A DNA stretch of 64,000 nucleotides, taken from NCBI GenBank assembly GCA_943736015.1, contig OX031063.1, forward strand, positions 6,739,001-6,803,000. Direction: 5' to 3'. Made by a program: the position numbers and the translations under genes. A model generated the notes under the pieces. It saw only the letters and a program-made list of their open reading frames with translations, searched no databases and was not told the DNA's origin. Origin of the DNA: Tridacna crocea. Lineage: Eukaryota > Mollusca > Bivalvia > Cardiida > Cardiidae. Below are positions 25,185 through 38,200 of the stretch, piece after piece (positions within the stretch are counted from its first letter, which is position 1; each line of letters begins with the position of its first letter).

Positions 25185-26847
25185 ACAGCGGTTAAACATA
25201 AAATTGACTTTTGACTCGCGCGGTCATCCAAATTGGTTCAATGTTTTCATGACCCTGGTAAGAAAACAGGGAAAATTTTTGTTTACTTTTCTTTGATTTG
25301 AACAACAGGTATCAGTTGCCTCCGAAAGTGTTGAAGTTGATTTTACGATTTTATGCGCAGCACGTAACAGTCACGTATGGGTGAGATGGTCATCGTAACC
25401 AAATCAATGGCCCTAGTGAGAGAAAATGAAAAAGAAAAATCCCTATAATTGACTTAAGCAATAGTTGTCGTCTGCTATAAAATATTCCGTAAGTCGATTT
25501 TTCATGTTTTTGCGGATACGTAAGTGGCACCTGCGAGACAGTAGACAACCTAAATGGGTTTGTTGTCACGGTATAAAAAGATTGGAGAAAAAAAATTATT
25601 AAAAATTAAGTTCCCTCTATTTGACCTTCTAAGCAACAGGTGTCGTCTGCTATAAAATGCTCCACAAGTCGATTTTTCGCGTTTTTGCGATTACGTAACC
25701 TGCACCTATGAGACGGTAGTCAACGTAAATGGATTTGTCGTCACGGTATAAAGAGACTGGAGAAAAAATATACATTAAAAATTTAGTTCCTTTTGTTTGA
25801 TTTATGCAATAATAAGCAGTTGCTACTGAAAGAGCCTTCAGTCTTTTTTTAGCCACTTGTCGCATTATTTTTTTTTTTTTTTTTTTTCGCATGAGCGGAA
25901 CTGGCACATATGAGACGGTAGTCAACGTAACTGGGTTTCTTGTTGCGGTTTGAAGAGATTAGAAAAATTACACTTCAGTTGCCTTTGTTTGATATATGAG
26001 TTTTCAGTCTTTTTTTAGCCACTTGTCACATTAATTTCAGGGTTTGTTTTTTACACTGTACATTGATCACTTTGGCTCATTGAAAGTTTCAATGTGCAGC
26101 ATTTATTGTGGGCTGAGAGTTGGAAAAGCAAATCCAGTGAAGGGCTGGGGAGTGGGGGGTGCATCGAGGGTTTAAGGGTTTTGAAAAGACCAAATCAAGG
26201 TCTTCTGCGCCCCTATTTTCTTAAATGTTTGCCTATTTTCAGTGAAATCTGGCATGTGTGGATAGTGCATGCCCGGCAGATTGCCAAGGACTGCACAGCA
26301 GCCTTTAAAGAAGACTTTAAATCCACTTTTATGCCGTTTTTTGCACTGTTTTTTATTCGATATATTAAGGCGCCATTTTGGAGCGATTTTGAAGCTCTCT
26401 GATTGGCTGATGGGCCCGAGTTTGAATTCTAAGGTCTTCTCTGATTGGCTGTTGGTATCCATTGTTGGTATCCAATCTGATTTCCTTAAAGCTTCTCTGA
26501 TTGGATAATTTCAGAGAGGGAAGAGATTTGATTGGCTGATGGGAAAGGGGGGGAAATATCTGTTTATCTTTATTAACCTTTTACCACACAATGACGCGGC
26601 CTTTTAACACCCCAAAGGCTTATGAAAATAATCTGAGGCAAGGAGAAAATACAGGTTACCAGCATTTTCTCCTTTTCCCACAATGTTTTCCACCCTATCA
26701 AAGAAAAAATTTGATTTTGAGTTATTCTTACATCTTATTTTATCTTTTTGGCCTACTTGTAAATTTCTTCAAACAAGAACAAGATTTCTTTTATCGGAAA
26801 AAGTTTCCGCAACAGCAACCAGTTGCTTCTGAATTTTATATTTTCGC
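25185..26847 (+). repeat. Satellite unit with an 18-bp deletion and extra substitutions
   Basis: This copy is 1663 bp. Near 26177 it lacks 18 bp between two AAGG-type stretches. It also has private substitutions, including GGCAAGG near 26638 and TTCGATTTG near 26955, which removes a stop and lengthens one frame to 156 codons. It is the most divergent complete unit I noticed and may be an older or less often converted copy. Confidence 0.85.
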
Positions 26848-29800
26848 ACAGCGGTTAAACATAAAATTGACTTTTGACTCGCGCGGTCATCCAAATTGGT
26901 TCAATGTTTTCATGACCCTGGTAAGAAAACAGGGAAAGTTTTTGTTTACCTTTCTTCGATTTGAACAACAGGTATCAGTTGCCTCCGAAAGTGTGGAAGT
27001 TGATTTTACGATTTTATGCGCAGCACGTAACAGTCACGTATGGGTGAGATGGTCATCGTAACCAAATCAATGGCCCTAGTGAGAGAAAATGAAAAAGAAA
27101 AATCCCTATAATTGACTTAAGCAATAGTTGTCGTCTGCTATAAAATATTCCGTAAGTCGATTTTTCATGTTTTTGCGGATACGTAAGTGGCACCTGCGAG
27201 ACAGTAGACAACCTAAATGGGTTTGTTGTCACGGTATAAAAAGATTGGAGAAAAAAAATTATTAAAAATTAAGTTCCCTCTATTTGACCTTCTAAGCAAC
27301 AGGTGTCGTCTGCTATAAAATGCTCCACAAGTCGATTTTTCGCGTTTTTGCGATTACGTAACCTGCACCTATGAGACGGTAGTCAACGTAAATGGATTTG
27401 TCGTCACGGTATAAAGAGACTGGAGAAAAAATATACATTAAAAATTTAGTTCCTTTTGTTTGATTTATGCAATAATAAGCAGTTGCTACTGAAAGAGCCT
27501 TCAGTCTTTTTTTAGCCACTTGTCGCATTATTTTTTTTTTTTTTTTTTTCGCATGAGCGGAACTGGCACATATGAGACGGTAGTCAACGTAACTGGGTTT
27601 CTTGTTGCGGTTTGAAGAGATTAGAAAAATTACACTTCAGTTGCCTTTGTTTGATATATGAGTTTTCAGTCTTTTTTTAGCCACTTGTCACATTAATTTC
27701 AGGGTTTGTTTTTTACACTGTACATTGATCACTTTGGCTCATTGAAAGTTTCAATGTGCAGCATTTATTGTGGGCTGAGAGTTGGAAAAGCAAATCCAGT
27801 GAAGGGCTGGGGAGTGGGGGGTGCATCGAGGGTTTAAGGGAATTAACTCTTGCAAGGGTTTTGAAAAGACCAAATCAAGGTCTTCTGCGCCCCTATTTTC
27901 TTAAATGTTTGCCTATTTTCAGTGAAATCTGGCATGTGTGGATGGTGCATGCCCGGCAGATTGCCAAGGACTGCACAGCAGCCTTTAAAGAAGACTTTAA
28001 ATCCACTTTTATGCCGTTTTTTGCACTGTTTTTTATTCGATATATTAAGGCGCCATTTTGGAGCGATTTTGAAGCTCTCTGATTGGCTGATGGGCCCGAG
28101 TTTGAATTCTAAGGTCTTCTCTGATTGGCTGTTGGTATCCATTGTTGGTATCCAATCTGATTTCCTTAAAGCTTCTCTGATTGGATAATTTCAGAGAGGG
28201 AAGAGATTTGATTGGCTGATGGGAAAGGGGGGGAAATATCTGTTTATCTTTATTAACCTTTTACCACACAATGACGCGGCCTTTTAACACCCCAAAGGCT
28301 TATGAAAATAATCTGAGGAAAGGAGAAAATACAGGTTACCAGCATTTTCTCCTTTTCCCACAATGTTTTCCACCCTATCAAAGAAAAAATTTGATTTTGA
28401 GTTATTCTTACATCTTATTTTATCTTTTTGGCCTACTTGTAAATTTCTTCAAACAAGAACAAGATTTCTTTTATCGGAAAAAGTTTCTGCAACAGCAACC
28501 AGTTGCTTCTGAATTTTATATTTTCGCACAGCGGTTAAACATAAAATTGACTTTTGACTCGCGCGGTCATCCAAATTGGTTCAATGTTTTCATGACCCTG
28601 GTAAGAAAACAGGGAAAATTTTTGTTTACTTTTCTTTGATTTGAACAACAGGTATCAGTTGCCTCCGAAAGTGTGGAAGTTGATTTTACGATTTTATGCG
28701 CAGCACGTAACAGTCACGTATGGGTGAGATGGTCATCGTAACCAAATCAATGGCCCTAGTGAGAGAAAATGAAAAAGAAAAATCCCTATAATTGACTTAA
28801 GCAATAGTTGTCGTCTGCTATAAAATATTCCGTAAGTCGATTTTTCATGTTTTTGCGGATACGTAAGTGGCACCTGCGAGACAGTAGACAACCTAAATGG
28901 GTTTGTTGTCACGGTATAAAAAGATTGGAGAAAAAAAATTATTAAAAATTAAGTTCCCTCTATTTGACCTTCTAAGCAACAGGTGTCGTCTGCTATAAAA
29001 TGCTCCACAAGTCGATTTTTCGCGTTTTTGCGATTACGTAACCTGCACCTATGAGACGGTAGTCAACGTAAATGGATTTGTCGTCACGGTATAAAGAGAC
29101 TGGAGAAAAAATATACATTAAAAATTTAGTTCCTTTTGTTTGATTTATGCAATAATAAGCAGTTGCTACTGAAAGAGCCTTCAGTCTTTTTTTAGCCACT
29201 TGTCGCATTATTTTTTTTTTTTTTTTTTTCGCATGAGCGGAACTGGCACATATGAGACGGTAGTCAACGTAACTGGGTTTCTTGTTGCGGTTTGAAGAGA
29301 TTAGAAAAATTACACTTCAGTTGCCTTTGTTTGATATATGAGTTTTCAGTCTTTTTTTAGCCACTTGTCACATTAATTTCAGGGTTTGTTTTTTACACTG
29401 TACATTGATCACTTTGGCTCATTGAAAGTTTCAATGTGCAGCATTTATTGTGGGCTGAGAGTTGGAAAAGCAAATCCAGTGAAGGGCTGGGGAGTGGGGG
29501 GTGCATCGAGGGTTTAAGGGAATTAACTCTTGCAAGGGTTTTGAAAAGACCAAATCAAGGTCTTCTGCGCCCCTATTTTCTTAAATGTTTGCCTATTTTC
29601 AGTGAAATCTGGCATGTGTGGATGGTGCATGCCCGGCAGATTGCCAAGGACTGCACAGCAGCCTTTAAAGAAGACTTTAAATCCACTTTTATGCCGTTTT
29701 TTGCACTGTTTTTTATTCGATATATTAAGGCGCCATTTTGGAGCGATTTTGAAGCTCTCTGATTGGCTGATGGGCCCGAGTTTGAATTCTAAGGTCTTCT

Positions 29801-32800
29801 CTGATTGGCTGTTGGTATCCATTGTTGGTATCCAATCTGATTTCCTTAAAGCTTCTCTGATTGGATAATTTCAGAGAGGGAAGAGATTTGATTGGCTGAT
29901 GGGAAAGGGGGGGAAATATCTGTTTATCTTTATTAACCTTTTACCACACAATGACGCGGCCTTTTAACACCCCAAAGGCTTATGAAAATAATCTGAGGAA
30001 AGGAGAAAATACAGGTTACCAGCATTTTCTCCTTTTCCCACAATGTTTTCCACCCTATCAAAGAAAAAATTTGATTTTGAGTTATTCTTACATCTTATTT
30101 TATCTTTTTGGCCTACTTGTAAATTTCTTCAAACAAGAACAAGATTTCTTTTATCGGAAAAAGTTTCTGCAACAGCAACCAGTTGCTTCTGAATTTTATA
30201 TTTTCGCACAGCGGTTAAACATAAAATTGACTTTTGACTCGCGCGGTCATCCAAATTGGTTCAATGTTTTCATGACCCTGGTAAGAAAACAGGGAAAATT
30301 TTTGTTTACTTTTCTTTGATTTGAACAACAGGTATCAGTTGCCTCCGAAAGTGTGGAAGTTGATTTTACGATTTTATGCGCAGCACGTAACAGTCACGTA
30401 TGGGTGAGATGGTCATCGTAACCAAATCAATGGCCCTAGTGAGAGAAAATGAAAAAGAAAAATCCCTATAATTGACTTAAGCAATAGTTGTCGTCTGCTA
30501 TAAAATATTCCGTAAGTCGATTTTTCATGTTTTTGCGGATACGTAAGTGGCACCTGCGAGACAGTAGACAACCTAAATGGGTTTGTTGTCACGGTATAAA
30601 AAGATTGGAGAAAAAAAATTATTAAAAATTAAGTTCCCTCTATTTGACCTTCTAAGCAACAGGTGTCGTCTGCTATAAAATGCTCCACAAGTCGATTTTT
30701 CGCGTTTTTGCGATTACGTAACCTGCACCTATGAGACGGTAGTCAACGTAAATGGATTTGTCGTCACGGTATAAAGAGACTGGAGAAAAAATATACATTA
30801 AAAATTTAGTTCCTTTTGTTTGATTTATGCAATAATAAGCAGTTGCTACTGAAAGAGCCTTCAGTCTTTTTTTAGCCACTTGTCGCATTATTTTTTTTTT
30901 TTTTTTTTTCGCATGAGCGGAACTGGCACATATGAGACGGTAGTCAACGTAACTGGGTTTCTTGTTGCGGTTTGAAGAGATTAGAAAAATTACACTTCAG
31001 TTGCCTTTGTTTGATATATGAGTTTTCAGTCTTTTTTTAGCCACTTGTCACATTAATTTCAGGGTTTGTTTTTTACACTGTACATTGATCACTTTGGCTC
31101 ATTGAAAGTTTCAATGTGCAGCATTTATTGTGGGCTGAGAGTTGGAAAAGCAAATCCAGTGAAGGGCTGGGGAGTGGGGGGTGCATCGAGGGTTTAAGGG
31201 AATTAACTCTTGCAAGGGTTTTGAAAAGACCAAATCAAGGTCTTCTGCGCCCCTATTTTCTTAAATGTTTGCCTATTTTCAGTGAAATCTGGCATGTGTG
31301 GATGGTGCATGCCCGGCAGATTGCCAAGGACTGCACAGCAGCCTTTAAAGAAGACTTTAAATCCACTTTTATGCCGTTTTTTGCACTGTTTTTTATTCGA
31401 TATATTAAGGCGCCATTTTGGAGCGATTTTGAAGCTCTCTGATTGGCTGATGGGCCCGAGTTTGAATTCTAAGGTCTTCTCTGATTGGCTGTTGGTATCC
31501 ATTGTTGGTATCCAATCTGATTTCCTTAAAGCTTCTCTGATTGGATAATTTCAGAGAGGGAAGAGATTTGATTGGCTGATGGGAAAGGGGGGGAAATATC
31601 TGTTTATCTTTATTAACCTTTTACCACACAATGACGCGGCCTTTTAACACCCCAAAGGCTTATGAAAATAATCTGAGGAAAGGAGAAAATACAGGTTACC
31701 AGCATTTTCTCCTTTTCCCACAATGTTTTCCACCCTATCAAAGATAAAATTTGATTTTGAGTTATTCTTACATCTTATTTTATCTTTTTGGCCTACTTGT
31801 AAATTTCTTCAAACAAGAACAAGATTTCTTTTATCGGAAAAAGTTTCCGCAACAGCAACCAGTTGCTTCTGAATTTTATATTTTCGTACAGCGGTTAAAC
31901 ATAAAATTGACTTTTGACTCGCGCGGTCATCCAAATTGGTTCAATGTTTCCATGACCCTGGTAAGAAAACAGGGAAAATTTTTGTTTACCTTTCTTTGAT
32001 TTGAACAACAGGTATCAGTTGCCTCCGAAAGTGTGGAAGTTGATTTTACGATTTTATGCGCAGCACGTAACAGTCACGTATGGGTGAGATGGTCATCGTA
32101 ACCAAATCAATGGCCCTAGTGAGAGAAAATGAAAAAGAAAAATCCCTATAATTGACTTAAGCAATAGTTGTCGTCTGCTATAAAATATTCCGTAAGTCGA
32201 TTTTTCATGTTTTTGCGGATACGTAAGTGGCACCTGCGAGACAGTAGACAACCTAAATGGGTTTGTTGTCACGGTATAAAAAGATTGGAGAAAAAAAATT
32301 ATTAAAAATTAAGTTCCCTCTATTTGACCTTCTAAGCAACAGGTGTCGTCTGCTATAAAATGCTCCACAAGTCGATTTTTCGCGTTTTTGCGATTACGTA
32401 ACCTGCACCTATGAGACGGTAGTCAACGTAAATGGATTTGTCGTCACGGTATAAAGAGACTGGAGAAAAAATATACATTAAAAATTTAGTTCCTTTTGTT
32501 TGATTTATGCAATAATAAGCAGTTGCTACTGAAAGAGCCTTCAGTCTTTTTTTAGCCACTTGTCGCATTATTATTATTTTTTTTTTTTTCGCATGAGCGG
32601 AACTGGCACATATGAGACGGTAGTCAACGTAACTGGGTTTCTTGTTGCGGTTTGAAGAGATTAGAAAAATTACACTTCAGTTGCCTTTGTTTGATATATG
32701 AGTTTTCAGTCTTTTTTTAGCCACTTGTCACATTAATTTCAGGGTTTGTTTTTTACACTGTACATTGATCACTTTGGCTCATTGAAAGTTTCAATGTGCA

Positions 32801-33565
32801 GCATTTATTGTGGGCTGAGAGTTGGAAAAGCAAATCCAGTGAAGGGCTGGGGAGTGGGGGGTGCATCGAGGGTTTAAGGGAATTAACTCTTGCAAGGGTT
32901 TTGAAAAGACCAAATCAAGGTCTTCTGCGCCCCTATTTTCTTAAATGTTTGCCTATTTTCAGTGAAATCTGGCATGTGTGGATGGTGCATGCCCGGCAGA
33001 TTGCCAAGGACTGCACAGCAGCCTTTAAAGAAGACTTTAAATCCACTTTTATGCCGTTTTTTGCACTGTTTTTTATTCGATATATTAAGGCGCCATTTTG
33101 GAGCGATTTTGAAGCTCTCTGATTGGCTGATGGGCCCGAGTTTGAATTCTAAGGTCTTCTCTGATTGGCTGTTGGTATCCATTGTTGGTATCCAATCTGA
33201 TTTCCTTAAAGCTTCTCTGATTGGATAATTTCAGAGAGGGAAGAGATTTGATTGGCTGATGGGAAAGGGGGGGAAATATCTGTTTATCTTTATTAACCTT
33301 TTACCACACAATGACGCGGCCTTTTAACACCCCAAAGGCTTATGAAAATAATCTGAGGAAAGGAGAAAATACAGGTTACCAGCATTTTCTCCTTTTCCCA
33401 CAATGTTTTCCACCCTATCAAAGATAAAATTTGATTTTGAGTTATTCTTACATCTTATTTTATCTTTTTGGCCTACTTGTAAATTTCTTCAAACAAGAAC
33501 AAGATTTCTTTTATCGGAAAAAGTTTCCGCAACAGCAACCAGTTGCTTCTGAATTTTATATTTTC

Positions 33566-35244
33566 GTACAGCGGTTAAACATAAAATTGACTTTTGACTC
33601 GCGCGGTCATCCAAATTGGTTCAATGTTTCCATGACCCTGGTAAGAAAACAGGGAAAATTTTTGTTTACCTTTCTTTGATTTGAACAACAGGTATCAGTT
33701 GCCTCCGAAAGTGTGGAAGTTGATTTTACGATTTTATGCGCAGCACGTAACAGTCACGTATGGGTGAGATGGTCATCGTAACCAAATCAATGGCCCTAGT
33801 GAGAGAAAATGAAAAAGAAAAATCCCTATAATTGACTTAAGCAATAGTTGTCGTCTGCTATAAAATATTCCGTAAGTCGATTTTTCATGTTTTTGCGGAT
33901 ACGTAAGTGGCACCTGCGAGACAGTAGACAACCTAAATGGGTTTGTTGTCACGGTATAAAAAGATTGGAGAAAAAAAATTATTAAAAATTAAGTTCCCTC
34001 TATTTGACCTTCTAAGCAACAGGTGTCGTCTGCTATAAAATGCTCCACAAGTCGATTTTTCGCGTTTTTGCGATTACGTAACCTGCACCTATGAGACGGT
34101 AGTCAACGTAAATGGATTTGTCGTCACGGTATAAAGAGACTGGAGAAAAAATATACATTAAAAATTTAGTTCCTTTTGTTTGATTTATGCAATAATAAGC
34201 AGTTGCTACTGAAAGAGCCTTCAGTCTTTTTTTAGCCACTTGTCGCATTATTTTTGTTTTTTTTTTTCGCATGAGCGGAACTGGCACATATGAGACGGTA
34301 GTCAACGTAACTGGGTTTCTTGTTGCGGTTTGAAGAGATTAGAAAAATTACACTTCAGTTGCCTTTGTTTGATATATGAGTTTTCAGTCTTTTTTTAGCC
34401 ACTTGTCACATTAATTTCAGGGTTTGTTTTTTACACTGTACATTGATCACTTTGGCTCATTGAAAGTTTCAATGTGCAGCATTTATTGTGGGCTGAGAGT
34501 TGGAAAAGCAAATCCAGTGAAGGGCTGGGGAGTGGGGGGTGCATCGAGGGTTTAAGGGAATTAACTCTTGCAAGGGTTTTGAAAAGACCAAATCAAGGTC
34601 TTCTGCGCCCCTATTTTCTTAAATGTTTGCCTATTTTCAGTGAAATCTGGCATGTGTGGATGGTGCATGCCCGGCAGATTGCCAAGGACTGCACAGCAGC
34701 CTTTAAAGAAGACTTTAAATCCACTTTTATGCCGTTTTTTGCACTGTTTTTTTTCGATATATTAAGGCGCCATTTTGGAGCGATTTTGAAGCTCTCTGAT
34801 TGGCTGATGGGCCCGAGTTTGAATTCTAAGGTCTTCTCTGATTGGCTGTTGGTATCCATTGTTGGTATCCAATCTGATTTCCTTAAAGCTTCTCTGATTG
34901 GATAATTTCAGAGAGGGAAGAGATTTGATTGGCTGATGGGAAAGGGGGGGAAATATCTGTTTATCTTTATTAACCTTTTACCACACAATGACGCGGCCTT
35001 TTAACACCCCAAAGGCTTATGAAAATAATCTGAGGAAAGGAGAAAATACAGGTTACCAGCATTTTCTCCTTTTCCCACAATGTTTTCCACCCTATCAAAG
35101 AAAAAATTTGATTTTGAGTTATTCTTACATCTTATTTTATCTTTTTGGCCTACTTGTAAATTTCTTCAAACAAGAACAAGATTTCTTTTATGGGAAAAAG
35201 TTTCTGCAACAGCAACCAGTTGCTTCTGAATTTTATATTTTCGC
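33566..35244 (+). repeat. Satellite unit with a 1-bp deletion fusing two open frames
   Basis: Near 34750 one A is missing from the TTTTTTATTCG segment, giving eight T in a row. The loss joins the 108-codon and 88-codon frames into a single 143-codon frame. This is further evidence that frames in the array drift freely. The edges are approximate. Confidence 0.8.
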
Positions 35245-38200
35245 ACAGCGGTTAAACATAAAATTGACTTTTGACTCGCGCGGTCATCCAAATTGGTTCA
35301 ATGTTTCCATGACCCTGGTAAGAAAACAGGGAAAATTTTTGTTTACCTTTCTTTGATTTGAACAACAGGTATCAGTTGCCTCCGAAAGTGTGGAAGTTGA
35401 TTTTACGATTTTATGCGCAGCACGTAACAGTCACGTATGGGTGAGATGGTCATCGTAACCAAATCAATGGCCCTAGTGAGAGAAAATGAAAAAGAAAAAT
35501 CCCTATAATTGACTTAAGCAATAGTTGTCGTCTGCTATAAAATATTCCGTAAGTCGATTTTTCATGTTTTTGCGGATACGTAAGTGGCACCTGCGAGACA
35601 GTAGACAACCTAAATGGGTTTGTTGTCACGGTATAAAAAGATTGGAGAAAAAAAATTATTAAAAATTAAGTTCCCTCTATTTGACCTTCTAAACAACAGG
35701 TGTCGTCTGCTATAAAATGCTCCACAAGTCGATTTTTCGCGTTTTTGCGATTACGTAACCTGCACCTATGAGACGGTAGTCAACGTAAATGGATTTGTCG
35801 TCACGGTATAAAGAGACTGGAGAAAAAATATACATTAAAAATTTAGTTCCTTTTGTTTGATTTATGCAATAATAAGCAGTTGCTACTGAAAGAGCCTTCA
35901 GTCTTTTTTTAGCCACTTGTCGCATTACTTTTTTTTTTTTTTTTTTTTCGCATGAGCGGAACTGGCACATATGAGACGGTAGTCAACGTAACTGGGTTTC
36001 TTGTTGCGGTTTGAAGAGATTAGAAAAATTACACTTCAGTTGCCTTTGTTTGATATATGAGTTTTCAGTCTTTTTTTAGCCACTTGTCACATTAATTTCA
36101 GGGTTTGTTTTTTACACTGTACATTGATCACTTTGGCTCATTGAAAGTTTCAATGTGCAGCATTTATTGTGGGCTGAGAGTTGGAAAAGCAAATCCAGTG
36201 AAGGGCTGGGGAGTGGGGGGTGCATCGAGGGTTTAAGGGAATTAACTCTTGCAAGGGTTTTGAAAAGACCAAATCAAGGTCTTCTGCGCCCCTATTTTCT
36301 TAAATGTTTGCCTATTTTCAGTGAAATCTGGCATGTGTGGATGGTGCATGCCCGGCAGATTGCCAAGGACTGCACAGCAGCCTTTAAAGAAGACTTTAAA
36401 TCCACTTTTATGCCGTTTTTTGCACTGTTTTTTATTCGATATATTAAGGCGCCATTTTGGAGCGATTTTGAAGCTCTCTGATTGGCTGATGGGCCCGAGT
36501 TTGAATTCTAAGGTCTTCTCTGATTGGCTGTTGGTATCCATTGTTGGTATCCAATCTGATTTCCTTAAAGCTTCTCTGATTGGATAATTTCAGAGAGGGA
36601 AGAGATTTGATTGGCTGATGGGAAAGGGGGGGAAATATCTGTTTATCTTTATTAACCTTTTACCACACAATGACGCGGCCTTTTAACACCCCAAAGGCTT
36701 ATGAAAATAATCTGAGGAAAGGAGAAAATACAGGTTACCAGCATTTTCTCCTTTTCCCACAATGTTTTCCACCCTATCAAAGAAAAAATTTGATTTTGAG
36801 TTATTCTTACATCTTATTTTATCTTTTTGGCCTACTTGTAAATTTCTTCAAACAAGAACAAGATTTCTTTTATCGGAAAAAGTTTCTGCAACAGCAACCA
36901 GTTGCTTCTGAATTTTATATTTTCGCACAGCGGTTAAACATAAAATTGACTTTTGACTCGCGCGGTCATCCAAATTGGTTCAATGTTTTCATGACCCTGG
37001 TAAGAAAACAGGGAAAATTTTTGTTTACCTTTCTTTGATTTGAACAACAGGTATCAGTTGCCTCCGAAAGTGTGGAAGTTGATTTTACGATTTTATGCGC
37101 AGCACGTAACAGTCACATATGGGTGAGATGGTCATCGTAACCAAATCAATGGCCCTAGTGAGAGAAAATGAAAAAGAAAAATCCCTATAATTGACTTAAG
37201 CAATAGTTGTCGTCTGCTATAAAATATTCCGTAAGTCGATTTTTCATGTTTTTGCGGATACGTAAGTGGCACCTGCGAGACAGTAGACAACCTAAATGGG
37301 TTTGTTGTCACGGTATAAAAAGATTGGAGAAAAAAAATTATTAAAAATTAAGTTCCCTCTATTTGACCTTCTAAGCAACAGGTGTCGTCTGCTATAAAAT
37401 GCTCCACAAGTCGATTTTTCGCGTTTTTGCGATTACGTAACCTGCACCTATGAGACGGTAGTCAACGTAAATGGATTTGTCGTCACGGTATAAAGAGACT
37501 GGAGAAAAAATATACATTAAAAATTTAGTTCCTTTTGTTTGATTTATGCAATAATAAGCAGTTGCTACTGAAAGAGCCTTCAGTCTTTTTTTAGCCACTT
37601 GTCGCATTATTTTTTTTTTTTTTTTTTCGCATGAGCGGAACTGGCACATATGAGACGGTAGTCAACGTAACTGGGTTTCTTGTTGCGGTTTGAAGAGATT
37701 AGAAAAATTACACTTCAGTTGCCTTTGTTTGATATATGAGTTTTCAGTCTTTTTTTAGCCACTTGTCACATTAATTTCAGGGTTTGTTTTTTACACTGTA
37801 CATTGATCACTTTGGCTCATTGAAAGTTTCAATGTGCAGCATTTATTGTGGGCTGAGAGTTGGAAAAGCAAATCCAGTGAAGGGCTGGGGAGTGGGGGGT
37901 GCATCGAGGGTTTAAGGGAATTAACTCTTGCAAGGGTTTTGAAAAGACCAAATCAAGGTCTTCTGCGCCCCTATTTTCTTAAATGTTTGCCTATTTTCAG
38001 TGAAATCTGGCATGTGTGGATGGTGCATGCCCGGCAGATTGCCAAGGACTGCACAGCAGCCTTTAAAGAAGACTTTAAATCCACTTTTATGCCGTTTTTT
38101 GCACTGTTTTTTATTCGATATATTAAGGCGCCATTTTGGAGCGATTTTGAAGCTCTCTGATTGGCTGATGGGCCCGAGTTTGAATTCTAAAGTCTTCTCT

